From Methyloversatilis sp. (GTDB lineage Bacteria > Pseudomonadota > Gammaproteobacteria > Burkholderiales > Rhodocyclaceae): a DNA stretch of 49,348 bases. The DNA is taken from NCBI RefSeq assembly GCF_030696805.1, contig NZ_JAUYRO010000083.1, forward strand, positions 1 through 49,348. Direction: 5' to 3'. The position numbers and the translations under genes are program-made. Positions 1 to 7,486 of the stretch are shown here, in pieces. Under the pieces are notes generated by a model. The model was not told where the DNA came from. It ran no database searches and was given only the letters and a program-made list of their open reading frames with translations. Every line of letters begins with the position of its first letter. Within the stretch, counting starts at the first letter, position 1.

Positions 1-746
1 GCACGCGCGGCCGGCCGGCCGGCATCCGCCGCGGCACGCCGGGCAATGGCGCAAGACTGAACCTGATAGAAACGCTGCGCGCGGCCGCGCCCTGGCAGCC
101 GTTGCGTCGCGCCGCGCGCGCCGGTACGCCGTCGAACTGCCTGATCGATGTGCGGCCGGACGACTTCCGCATCACCCGCTTCGCGCAGCGCTCGGAAACC
201 ACGACCATCTTCCTGGTCGACGCCTCCGGCTCTTCGGCGCTGAACCGGCTGGCCGAAGCCAAGGGTGCGGTCGAACTGCTGCTGGCCGACTGCTATGTGC
301 GGCGCGACCGCGTGGCGTTGATCGCCTTTCGCGGCACCGGCGCCGAAGTGCTGCTGTCGCCGACCCGTTCGCTGGTGCGCGCCAAGCGCAGTCTGGCCGG
401 CCTGCCCGGCGGCGGTGGCACGCCGCTGGCCGCCGGCATCGATGCCGGCTGGCTGCTGGCCGATGCGGTGCAGCGCCGGGGCGACACGCCGACGCTGGTG
501 CTGCTGACCGACGGCCGTGCCAATGTGGCGCGTGACGGCGGAGGCGGCCGCGCCCGGGCCGGAGAGGATGCGCGCTCGGCTGCGCGCCGGGTCCGTGCGA
601 GCGCCTTCCGGGCGCTGTTCATCGACACGTCGCCGCGGCCGCAGCCGGCCGCCCGCGAGCTGGCGGCCGACATGGCGGCGATGTACATGCCGCTGTCGGC
701 GGCCGACGCGGTCAGCATTTCGAAGATCGTCCGCGCGATCGGCTGA
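1..746 (+). CDS. bchD: Magnesium chelatase subunit D, C-terminal part
   Basis: This is the 3' end of bchD; the reading frame is open through the left edge of the window, so the start and the N-terminal AAA+ part are missing. BchD forms the AAA+ motor with BchI that drives Mg insertion into protoporphyrin IX by BchH. The visible part is the integrin-I (von Willebrand A-like) domain. It begins with strands ending in VDASGSS, a DxSxS metal-ion-dependent adhesion site, and continues through a GGGGTPLAAG loop and VLLTDGRANV. The stop is at 744-746. The partner bchH is at 23445-27260 on the other strand; bchI is not in the window and probably lies upstream. Seen: MIDAS motif and domain. Inferred: the rest of the gene. 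Confidence 0.93.
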   Translation, partial: TRGRPAGIRRGTPGNGARLNLIETLRAAAPWQPLRRAARAGTPSNCLIDVRPDDFRITRFAQRSETTTIFLVDASGSSALNRLAEAKGAVELLLADCYVRRDRVALIAFRGTGAEVLLSPTRSLVRAKRSLAGLPGGGGTPLAAGIDAGWLLADAVQRRGDTPTLVLLTDGRANVARDGGGGRARAGEDARSAARRVRASAFRALFIDTSPRPQPAARELAADMAAMYMPLSAADAVSISKIVRAIG

Positions 747-814
747 GTCGGCGTCAGGGCTACACCGGCACGCGGGCGTATGGGCTGACGAGTGTCAATC
801 TTTCGAGAAATTTA

Positions 815-843
815 TTGTCAATCGAAATTGACAAATCTATACT
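815..843 (+). promoter_or_regulatory. Predicted sigma-70 promoter of crtB
   Basis: A TTGTCA (-35, 815-820) is followed by a 17-bp spacer and TATACT (-10, 838-843). The start site would lie near 850, leaving a leader of about 130 nt before the chosen crtB ATG at 983. The hexamers and spacing are seen; activity is inferred. Confidence 0.6.
816..833. promoter_or_regulatory. PpsR/CrtJ-type palindrome upstream of crtB
   Basis: The 18-mer TGTCAATCGAAATTGACA fits the PpsR pattern TGT-N12-ACA and has perfect 7-base inverted arms around CGAA. A second half-site, TGTCAATC, lies at 793-800. The palindrome overlaps the -35 hexamer and spacer of the predicted crtB promoter, the expected position for a repressor that competes with RNA polymerase. 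Confidence 0.8.
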
Positions 844-982
844 CGGTCCACAATGCTGCCTCCTTCCGCCCTGTCAGGAATCGCTGTATCGAACGCGCTT
901 CGTCGTTGCGCACCGCGCTCATCGCACGCCGCCGGTGCTGCGGCATTGCAGGTCCGTCGCACTGCGCCGCAGCGTGATCTGC

Positions 983-2038
983 ATGGCTGAGCCGACGCAC
1001 GCACAGGACATGCGGGCCTGTCGCAGATTGCTGCGCAAAGGCTCGAAATCCTTTTTTGCGGCTTCGTTGCTGCTGCCGCGCGCCGTGCGCGAGCCGGCCT
1101 GTTCGCTGTATGCCTTCTGCCGCATCGCCGACGACCTGGTCGATGACAGCCAGGCAGACGCAAACGCTGTCGCGCACCTGCGCTGGCGGGTCGAGCAGGC
1201 CTGCGCCGGGCATCCGCATCCGGAACCGGCCGACCGCACGCTGGCGCGCGTGGTGGCCCGCTTCAACATTCCGGCATCGCTGCTGCTGGCGCTGATCGAA
1301 GGTTTCGAGTGGGACGCGCGCGGCCGGCAGTACATGACGCAGTCCGAACTGTTCGAATACTGCGCCCGCGTGGCCGGCACGGTGGGCGCGATGATGGCGT
1401 TGCTGATGGGGGTGCGCGATCGTGAAATCGCGGCGCGCGCCTGCGATCTGGGCCTGGCGATGCAGCTCACCAACATCGCGCGCGACGTCGGCGAAGACGC
1501 CCGGCGTGGCCGACTCTACCTGCCGCACGACTGGCTGGTCGAAGCCGGGCTCGACCCAGCTGGCTGGCTGGCCGAACCGGTGTTCGACGACCGGCTCGCG
1601 CAGGTGGTGCGCCGCCTGCTGCAGTGTGCCGACCTGCTCTATGCGCGTGCCGCGCCCGGCATCGAAAAGCTGCCCTCTGGCTGCCGCCCGGGCATTCGCG
1701 CGGCGCGCAGCGTCTATGCCGAAATCGGCCGCGGGGTCGAACGCCGGGGCTACGATTCCGTGACGTCGCGCAGCATCGTGTCGCACTGGCGCAAGAGCGT
1801 GCTGCTGGCCGAAGCGCTGAGCGGCGCGCCAAGCCTGACCGGCGCGGCGCATTACCACGTGCTCGACGAAGTGTCGGCACTGGCCGACGCGGTCGCGGCG
1901 GCGCCCACCGTCGACATGTCGGCGCTGACCGGCATTCCGCGCCGCACGCCGCAGCAGCGCATCGAGTGGCTGATTGACCTGTTCGAGCGGCTCGAGCGCG
2001 AAGAACGCGACCGCAGCACCCAGGGCACGACTGGCTGA
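983..2038 (+). CDS. crtB: 15-cis-phytoene synthase
   Basis: CrtB condenses two geranylgeranyl diphosphates to phytoene, the first committed carotenoid step. The 351-residue product has the squalene/phytoene synthase fold. The first aspartate-rich motif is seen in YAFCRIADDLVDD, and the second in TNIARDVGEDARRGRLYLP. I chose the ATG at 983 (MAEPTHAQDM) because homology begins just after it; the frame stays open further upstream to a TTG at 815, but that lies inside the promoter and PpsR site. The gene follows bchD with its own promoter and is convergent with bchO (6 bp between stops). The substrate comes from crtE at 4338. Family assignment is secure. Confidence 0.95.
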   Translation: MAEPTHAQDMRACRRLLRKGSKSFFAASLLLPRAVREPACSLYAFCRIADDLVDDSQADANAVAHLRWRVEQACAGHPHPEPADRTLARVVARFNIPASLLLALIEGFEWDARGRQYMTQSELFEYCARVAGTVGAMMALLMGVRDREIAARACDLGLAMQLTNIARDVGEDARRGRLYLPHDWLVEAGLDPAGWLAEPVFDDRLAQVVRRLLQCADLLYARAAPGIEKLPSGCRPGIRAARSVYAEIGRGVERRGYDSVTSRSIVSHWRKSVLLAEALSGAPSLTGAAHYHVLDEVSALADAVAAAPTVDMSALTGIPRRTPQQRIEWLIDLFERLEREERDRSTQGTTG

Positions 2039-2044
2039 ATTCGT

Positions 2045-2929
2045 TCAGCGGTGCGCCGTGCCGCGGCATCCGTCCGCCGCGAAAATGTGCCGCGCGGTGA
2101 GCGCGGGCGCTTCTTCGTGCGCCAGATGCCCCAGACTTTCCAGTTCCACCAGTCGCGAGCCCGGCACCATGCGGTGCACCCGGCGCGATTCGTCCGGCGA
2201 CACGGTTTCGTCACCGTTGCCGACCACCAGCGTCAGCGGTGCGCGCAGCAAAGGCAGATCGCGCACCAGCGGCGATACATCCCAGTTCGCCATCATGGCC
2301 AGTGCCCCGGCGACATGGGCGGGCGTGCTGACCAGTTTGTGATAGAGCGCCACGCCGGCCGGGTCGAGCGCCGAACCGGTGCTGCGGATCAGTCGATCGA
2401 CCGCATCGCGCTGCGTGGCACGCCAGGCGAAGGCCTGCGGCGCGAAGGGCAGGGCGGACAGCAGTCGTGCCGCCGGCGGGAACAGCAGTCCGGCCAGACC
2501 GGGCAGCGGCAGCATGGCGCCATTGAGGCTGACCAGCGTGCGCGCCGGCAGCAGCCCGTCGATACTCATGCGCAGCATGATGGCCGCACCCGCTGAATGC
2601 CCGGCGACCACCTGCGGTTCTGCCTGCAACGCCGCCAGCAGGCCACCCAGCGCACGCGCAATGCCCTGCAGGGTCAGTCGGTGAGGCGCTGGCGTGCTGC
2701 TGAAACCGTGACCGGGCAGGTCGGGCGCGACGACCGTGTAGCGTGTCGCCAGTTCGGGCAGCAGCGCGCGCCACGAATGGGTGGCGGCGCCCGTGCCGTG
2801 CAGCAGCAGCAGCACCGGCCCGTCGCCAGCCACCTGGACATGCCAGCGCAATCCGCCCGCCTCGACGAAGCGGCTGGATGCTCGGTTGGGCCAGTCGCTG
2901 CCGTCGCGTGTCCAGTCAAGCGCCTTCAT
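2045..2929 (-). CDS. bchO: BchO, alpha/beta hydrolase associated with Mg chelatase
   Basis: This 294-residue alpha/beta hydrolase matches BchO, encoded near bchD/bchI in many purple bacteria and thought to assist Mg chelation; its biochemical role is not settled. Seen: oxyanion-hole region LLLHGTGAATHSW, strand-turn VVAPDLPGHGFS, nucleophile elbow VAGHSAGAAIM, and near the end a LVVGNGDETVSP acid-residue region and SLGHLAHEE with the probable catalytic histidine. ATG at 2929. It is transcribed toward crtB and away from the small gene at 3019; the 89-bp space between them must hold both start regions. Confidence 0.9.
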   Translation of the reverse strand: MKALDWTRDGSDWPNRASSRFVEAGGLRWHVQVAGDGPVLLLLHGTGAATHSWRALLPELATRYTVVAPDLPGHGFSSTPAPHRLTLQGIARALGGLLAALQAEPQVVAGHSAGAAIMLRMSIDGLLPARTLVSLNGAMLPLPGLAGLLFPPAARLLSALPFAPQAFAWRATQRDAVDRLIRSTGSALDPAGVALYHKLVSTPAHVAGALAMMANWDVSPLVRDLPLLRAPLTLVVGNGDETVSPDESRRVHRMVPGSRLVELESLGHLAHEEAPALTARHIFAADGCRGTAHR

Positions 2930-3018
2930 GACGGTGTGGCGTCAGAACCTGCGCCGGGGAGCGGGGTCAGCATCACCGGAAGAGGTGCCGAGAATGAATG
3001 GCCGAAGGAGGGTGGGGC

Positions 3019-3174
3019 ATGAGTTCCACGATGTTGAAACTGATCGAAGCGGTCCTGATAATCGGCGGCGTGCTTGGATTCGCCGTGTATCAACTGGTAT
3101 CGGTGCGACGCCAGATCAGGGAGGACCGCGCGCGGGCCGCAGCGGCGGCCGAGGACAACGACGCTGCGCACTGA
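3019..3174 (+). CDS. Small single-pass membrane protein, function unknown
   Basis: A 51-residue reading frame (MSSTMLKLIEAVLIIGG...) starts at an ATG preceded by a strong Shine-Dalgarno (GGAGG, 7 nt spacing). It has one predicted transmembrane helix (about residues 8-25, LIEAVLIIGGVLGFAVYQLV) followed by a basic then acidic soluble tail (RRQIREDRARAAAAAEDNDAAH). It is divergent from bchO and ends 2 bp before the convergent stop of crtC. I do not recognise the family. The ribosome-binding site, clear helix and lack of overlap with other genes support a real gene. It could be a small membrane factor tied to pigment synthesis, but that rests only on location. Confidence 0.6.
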   Translation: MSSTMLKLIEAVLIIGGVLGFAVYQLVSVRRQIREDRARAAAAAEDNDAAH

Positions 3175-3176
3175 GC

Positions 3177-4175
3177 TTACAGCGCTGCGCGCGCCCGCGT
3201 ACCGCTGCGGCGCGGCATGCGGAAGGGCAGCAGGGTCTGCACCCAGCGGCTGCGGAAGCGGTCGAGGTCCAGGCTTTCATGCATGCTGCCGACGGACTCG
3301 CCGAGCAGTTGCGTACGTACCATCGATCGGGCGTAGAACGGTGTGTCTTCCAGCGTTTGAGCCTGCGGCGATGCGTGCTCGCTGCGCGTGGCACGGCCGA
3401 CGCGCCACATCGTGGTCGGCAGCGCCTGCTCGGGCGGCGGGTCGAAGCTGCTGAAGCCGCCGTCGGCATCGAAGCGCAGTGCCAGTGACGCGCTCGACGC
3501 ATCGCGCCGCGTCACGTCATAGAGCACCGCCGTGTCGCCGCCGTGCAGGCTTGCGCGCGACCAGTGCCAGCGAATGAAGGCTTCCTCAAGCGACGTTTCC
3601 CCGGCGTTGCTGTCGAGGTAGCCGTCGCCCTGCCAGTGCAATGCAGGCGCGTCGAGCTGCACGCTGACCCGCGCGCAGGGCGCGATCGGCGACCACAGGT
3701 GGCGCCCTTCGGCATCGAGCGCGAAGGCGTTGCGCGACAGCACCGGCGACTGCACGCGTACCTGTCCGCGCAGGCGCTGCGGCATCGGTGTCGTGATTTC
3801 GTCCAGGTCGATCACCAGCTCGTCGCCGTTCCAGTGCAGGCGGCTCGGGCCGATGGCCAGTTCATTGGCCGAACGGCGCAGTCCGCCGACGCCGCGCTCG
3901 GTCATCGCCCAGCGGCGGCATTCGCCGTACAGCGCGACATTGACCGAACAGAAATCCTGCGGATCGGCCGCACCCGGGGCGCGTCGTCGTGCGGCGGCGT
4001 AATAGGGTGAAAACACGCTGCCGATGAAGGCAATGATGGTCAGGCCGTAGCGGCCGTCGTCGCTCATCGCATCCACATACCACCACTGGTAGCCACCGGG
4101 CGGGACGCGGGCCGAGAAGTCGCGCGCGTTCATTGCCTGGCCGATGTGCCGCAGGCGCACGCGCCTGTTGCGCAC
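3177..4175 (-). CDS. crtC: Acyclic carotenoid 1,2-hydratase (hydroxyneurosporene synthase)
   Basis: CrtC hydrates the terminal double bond of acyclic carotenoids (neurosporene/lycopene), making the 1-hydroxy group that CrtF methylates. The 332-residue product shows family segments PPGGYQWWYVDAMSDDG, TIIAFIGSVFSPYY, and later LDSNAGETSLEEAF with a W-H-W run. The GTG at 4175 is preferred because GGAGGG lies 6 nt upstream; an ATG at 4133 (MNARDFSARV) is the alternative and has a weak site. It is divergent from crtE across a shared regulatory region with PpsR-type palindromes, so it is probably light- and oxygen-regulated with the crtE superoperon. Function follows from family. Confidence 0.92.
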   Translation of the reverse strand: MRNRRVRLRHIGQAMNARDFSARVPPGGYQWWYVDAMSDDGRYGLTIIAFIGSVFSPYYAAARRRAPGAADPQDFCSVNVALYGECRRWAMTERGVGGLRRSANELAIGPSRLHWNGDELVIDLDEITTPMPQRLRGQVRVQSPVLSRNAFALDAEGRHLWSPIAPCARVSVQLDAPALHWQGDGYLDSNAGETSLEEAFIRWHWSRASLHGGDTAVLYDVTRRDASSASLALRFDADGGFSSFDPPPEQALPTTMWRVGRATRSEHASPQAQTLEDTPFYARSMVRTQLLGESVGSMHESLDLDRFRSRWVQTLLPFRMPRRSGTRARAAL

Positions 4176-4247
4176 CGGCAGCCCTCCGCATCCCGCCCGT
4201 TTCCAACCTTGTCATGCGCGCTCACGGAAGCTCCTGTAAATCGTGAT

Positions 4248-4276
4248 TGACGTTGCTGTGTGTAATGTCTACATTA
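4248..4276 (+). promoter_or_regulatory. Predicted sigma-70 promoter of crtE superoperon
   Basis: TTGACG (4248-4253), 17-bp spacer, TACATT (4271-4276). The leader before the crtE ATG would be about 55 nt and contains a good AGGAG site. Activity is inferred from the hexamers and the overlapping PpsR palindrome. Confidence 0.55.
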
Positions 4277-4279
4277 CAT
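4262..4279. promoter_or_regulatory. PpsR/CrtJ palindrome between crtC and crtE
   Basis: TGTAATGTCTACATTACA is a TGT-N12-ACA site whose 8-base arms are perfectly inverted around CT, the most symmetrical site in the window. A weaker related element, CGACAAGCAAGCTTGACA, lies at 4293-4310, 31 bp start to start (about three helical turns). The main palindrome overlaps the predicted crtE -10, so binding should block crtE and probably also the divergent crtC promoter. Confidence 0.82.
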
Positions 4280-4337
4280 GACACTACTACGCGACAAGCA
4301 AGCTTGACAGTCGCGACGACAACAACAGGAGACGGAC

Positions 4338-5231
4338 ATGGACGGCATGAAGCGTATCGAGCGGGCCCTGAGTGCTGCAGTCGAACAATCGCTGGAGGCC
4401 GCACTGTCGCATGCCGACGGTCCGACCTGTCCTCCGCTGCTGGCGTCCGCCATCCGCTATGCCGTGTTCCCCGGTGGTGCGCGCATCCGTCCGCGTCTGT
4501 GTCTCGCCGCCGCCTGCGCCTGCGGTGAAGACGATACTTCGGTAGCAGACCATGCCGCTGCCGCCATCGAACTGCTGCACTGCGCCTCACTGGTGCATGA
4601 CGATCTGCCCTGTTTCGATGATGCGCCGACGCGCCGCGGCAAGCCTTCCGTACATAGTGCCTACGGCGAACGCATTGCAGTGCTGGCCGGCGATGCGCTG
4701 ATCGTGCTCGCTTTCCAGACGCTGGCGCGTGGGGGTGCGAATGCGCCATACCGCCTGGTGCCGCTGCTGTCCATCATCGGCCGTGGTGTCGGCGTGCCGT
4801 CGGGCATCGTGGCGGGTCAGGCGTGGGAATGCGAGTCGGACGTCAATCTGCGCGAATACCAGCAGGCCAAGACCGGTTCGCTGTTTGCGTCGGCCACGAT
4901 GGCCGGTGCGGCGGCTGCCGGCGCCGATCCCGGCCCCTGGCGTGCGCTGGGTGACTGCATGGGTGAAGCGTTCCAGGTCGCCGACGACATTCTCGATGCG
5001 GCGTCCGATGCAACGAAGATCGGCAAGCCGGTCGGTCGCGACGTGGCGCTTGGACGTCCGAGCGCGGTGCGCGAACTCGGCCTGCATGGCGCCATCCGCC
5101 GCCTCAACCTGCTGGTGGCCGAAGCCATCGATTCAGTGCCGGTGTGTTCGGGCGCCGACGGTCTGCGTGCGGTCATCGCGATGGAAGCTTCGCGGCTGAT
5201 TCCGCGCGAACTCGCCGACAGCGTCCTCTGA
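4338..5231 (+). CDS. crtE: Geranylgeranyl diphosphate synthase
   Basis: CrtE elongates farnesyl diphosphate to geranylgeranyl diphosphate, used for phytoene (CrtB) and for the bacteriochlorophyll tail (BchG/BchP). The 297-residue protein has the short-chain trans-prenyltransferase motifs: HASLVHDDLPCFDDAPTRRG (first Asp-rich motif, DDxxxxD type) at about 90-105 and FQVADDILDAASD (second Asp-rich motif) near 215. ATG at 4338 follows an AGGAG site. It is the first gene of the crtEF-bchCXYZ-puf superoperon. Its context and sequence fit CrtE better than the housekeeping farnesyl synthase IspA, but the two families are close. Confidence 0.92.
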   Translation: MDGMKRIERALSAAVEQSLEAALSHADGPTCPPLLASAIRYAVFPGGARIRPRLCLAAACACGEDDTSVADHAAAAIELLHCASLVHDDLPCFDDAPTRRGKPSVHSAYGERIAVLAGDALIVLAFQTLARGGANAPYRLVPLLSIIGRGVGVPSGIVAGQAWECESDVNLREYQQAKTGSLFASATMAGAAAAGADPGPWRALGDCMGEAFQVADDILDAASDATKIGKPVGRDVALGRPSAVRELGLHGAIRRLNLLVAEAIDSVPVCSGADGLRAVIAMEASRLIPRELADSVL

Positions 5232-5251
5232 AGCCGGGTCTTCCCGCTTCA
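5229..5251 (+). other. Intercistronic hairpin over the crtE stop codon
   Basis: TGAAGC and GGG (separated by one bulged C) pair with CCCGCTTCA across a TCTT loop, about 9 bp. The left arm starts with the crtE TGA. There is no T-run, so it more likely affects mRNA processing or coupling to crtF than termination. Confidence 0.5.
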
Positions 5252-5271
5252 GGCCGGCGCGCACAGACAAC

Positions 5272-6447
5272 ATGAGTACCCCTTTCAGCATGGAGTCTTC
5301 GGCTTTCGACAGCGACCGCAAGCCCGGTCTCGCCGACCGGCTGCGCGACGCGGCCGATCGCCTGCTCAGCAGCCCGCGCTTTCATCACTGGGCGTCCGCG
5401 TTTCCGCTGACCCGCTGGAAAGCCCGGCGCGAGGCACGTGCGCTGTTCGATCTGTGCGGCGGCTTCGTCTATTCGCAGATATTGCTGGCCTGCGTGCGGG
5501 TCGACCTGTTCCGGCTGCTGGCCGGCGGGCCGATGGCTGCACATCCGATCGCAACGCGCATCGGCATGTCGGACGAAGCGGCAACCCGCCTGCTGGACGC
5601 CGCAGTCGCGTTACGCCTGGTGGCCCGTCGCTCCGGCGGCCGTTACGGGCTGGGCATGCTGGGCACGGCGATGGTCGCCAACCCGGGCATCGCGGCGATG
5701 GTTGAACACCACGGTCGCATCTATCGTGATTTCGAAGATCCGCTGGCGCTGCTGCGCGGCCTGTCGCAGCGCACCGCGCTGTCGCAGTACTGGCCGTATG
5801 CCGGCAACGAACAGGCGTCGGAACTGGAAGGCGATCGCATCCGCGACTACACCGCGCTGATGGCGGCCTCGCAGCCTATGGTGGCGGCCGAGGTGCTTGA
5901 TGCCTACCCGGTCGGCATGCATCGCTGCCTGCTCGACGTCGGCGGCGGCGACGGCAGCTTCCTCGCCGCCGCCGCACAACGCGCGCCCGACCTGAAGCTT
6001 CAGTTGTTCGATCTGCCAGCGGTCGCCGAACGCGCCCGCATGCGTTTCGACGCGGCTGGTCTTGCCGCGCGAGCCACGGCGTTCGGCGGCTCCTTCCAGT
6101 CGGGCGAGCTGCCGACCGGCGCCGACCTGGTATCGCTGGTGCGCGTGCTTCACGACCACGACGACGAAGACGTCATGGCGCTGCTGCGGGCCATCCACCG
6201 TGCGCTGCCTGATGACGGCGTGCTGCTCATTGCTGAGCAGATGTCCGGGGTGCGCGGTGCCGAACCGGTGGGCGATGCCTATTTCGGCTTCTATTTGATG
6301 GCGATGGGCCGCGGTCGTCCGCGCTCCGAAGCCCGCCTGACCGAAATGCTGCGCGCCGCCGGCTTCTGCCAGATTGGCCTGATTCCGACCCGTATTCCGG
6401 TGCAGACGTGCGTGCTGGTCGCGCGTCCGAAACATTTACAGACATAA
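5272..6447 (+). CDS. crtF: Carotenoid 1-hydroxy O-methyltransferase (CrtF)
   Basis: CrtF methylates the C1 hydroxyl made by CrtC (demethylspheroidene/hydroxyneurosporene O-methyltransferase), leading to methoxy carotenoids of the spheroidene or spirilloxanthin type. The 391-residue protein has an N-terminal winged-helix dimerisation region (about 60-150) and a class I SAM-binding domain with motif I LLDVGGGDGSFLAAAA near residue 225, followed by LVRVLHDHDDEDV. The start ATG at 5272 has no clear Shine-Dalgarno; translation may couple to crtE 40 bp upstream. The stop overlaps an inverted repeat and lies just before the bchC promoter. Confidence 0.92.
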   Translation: MSTPFSMESSAFDSDRKPGLADRLRDAADRLLSSPRFHHWASAFPLTRWKARREARALFDLCGGFVYSQILLACVRVDLFRLLAGGPMAAHPIATRIGMSDEAATRLLDAAVALRLVARRSGGRYGLGMLGTAMVANPGIAAMVEHHGRIYRDFEDPLALLRGLSQRTALSQYWPYAGNEQASELEGDRIRDYTALMAASQPMVAAEVLDAYPVGMHRCLLDVGGGDGSFLAAAAQRAPDLKLQLFDLPAVAERARMRFDAAGLAARATAFGGSFQSGELPTGADLVSLVRVLHDHDDEDVMALLRAIHRALPDDGVLLIAEQMSGVRGAEPVGDAYFGFYLMAMGRGRPRSEARLTEMLRAAGFCQIGLIPTRIPVQTCVLVARPKHLQT

Positions 6448-6451
6448 ATGT
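6432..6451 (+). other. Inverted repeat at the crtF stop
   Basis: ACATTTA (6432-6438) and TAAATGT (6445-6451) are perfect 7-base inverted arms around CAGACA. The right arm contains the crtF TAA and shares its last bases with the PpsR palindrome of bchC. AT-rich and weak as an RNA hairpin; it may be part of the operator. Confidence 0.35.
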
Positions 6452-6488
6452 AATGATTAGTTGACACTAATCAGAGTAAGCCTAGAAT
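6449..6488 (+). promoter_or_regulatory. bchC promoter with PpsR/CrtJ site
   Basis: TGTAATGATTAGTTGACA (6449-6466) fits TGT-N12-ACA. Its last six bases are a consensus -35 TTGACA (6461-6466), followed 16 bp later by TAGAAT (6483-6488). The start site would be near 6495, 55 nt before the bchC ATG. An internal promoter here lets bchCXYZ-puf be expressed separately from crtEF, as known for the R. capsulatus bchC promoter, which CrtJ represses. Confidence 0.75.
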
Positions 6489-6550
6489 GACACTCAAGGT
6501 GACAAGCCGTCGCGACACATGAACGACGGGGTCCTCAACGCGGAGGCGCG

Positions 6551-7486
6551 ATGAACAGTATTGCCGTAGTACTGAAGCAGCCGGAGCAGTTGGAGCTGAG
6601 CCAGCTCGAACTGACACCGGCAGGCGATGCCGATGTCGTGGTCGACGTCGAGTGGAGCGGCATCAGTACCGGCACCGAGCGCCTGCTGTGGTCCGGCCGC
6701 ATGCCGCCGTTCCCCGGCATGGGTTATCCGCTGGTGCCGGGCTACGAGTCGGTGGGGCGCGTCAGTGCCGCCGGCGCCGCCTCCGGTCTGAATGTGGGTG
6801 ATCACGTATTCGTGCCGGGTGCACGCTGCTTCGGCGAAGTGCGCGGTCTGTTCGGCGGAGCGGCATCCCGCCTCGTGGTGCCGGCTGCCCGCACCGTCAC
6901 GCTCGACGACAGTTTCGGCGAACGCGGCATTTTGCTGGCCCTTGCAGCGACTGGACAGCACGCCATCGCCGACGGCGATCACCTGCCTGACCTGATCATC
7001 GGTCACGGCGTGCTCGGTCGCATGATCGCCCGGCTGACCGTTGCCGCCGGAGGCGATCCGATCGTGTGGGAACGCAACCCGGCGCGCGCCGATGGCGCCC
7101 AAGGCTATCGCGTCATCGACCCCGCAACCGACGAGCGCCGCAATTACCGCTGCATCTGCGATGTCAGCGGCGACGGCAGCCTGCTTGACGCACTCATTGC
7201 CCGGCTGGTCCCGCACGGAGAGATTGTGCTGGCCGGTTTTTACGAAGACGCACTGTCGTTCAACTTCCCGCCGGCCTTCATGCGTGAAGCCCGCCTGCGC
7301 ATCGCCGCGCAGTGGCAGGAAAGCGATCTGGTGACGGTGCGCGACATGGCAGCCGCCGGGCGGCTGTCGCTCGAAGGTCTGATTACCCACCGGCAGAGTG
7401 CGACCGATGCGGATGCGGCTTACCGCACGGCGTTCTCGGACCCGGCCTGCCTGAAAATGATTCTCGACTGGAGATCCCTGTCATGA
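6551..7486 (+). CDS. bchC: 3-hydroxyethyl bacteriochlorophyllide a dehydrogenase
   Basis: BchC oxidises the C3 hydroxyethyl group to acetyl, a late step of bacteriochlorophyllide a synthesis. The 311-residue protein is a medium-chain dehydrogenase of the zinc-alcohol dehydrogenase type without the usual zinc signature: WSGISTGTERLLWSGRMPPFPGMGYPLVPGYESVGRV (given here as family landmarks at about residues 32-65) and a nucleotide-binding part with IIGHGVLGRMIARL near 155. ATG at 6551 follows a GGAGG site. The stop overlaps the bchX start (ATGA, 7483-7486), which indicates translational coupling. It has its own predicted PpsR-controlled promoter. Confidence 0.93.
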   Translation: MNSIAVVLKQPEQLELSQLELTPAGDADVVVDVEWSGISTGTERLLWSGRMPPFPGMGYPLVPGYESVGRVSAAGAASGLNVGDHVFVPGARCFGEVRGLFGGAASRLVVPAARTVTLDDSFGERGILLALAATGQHAIADGDHLPDLIIGHGVLGRMIARLTVAAGGDPIVWERNPARADGAQGYRVIDPATDERRNYRCICDVSGDGSLLDALIARLVPHGEIVLAGFYEDALSFNFPPAFMREARLRIAAQWQESDLVTVRDMAAAGRLSLEGLITHRQSATDADAAYRTAFSDPACLKMILDWRSLS

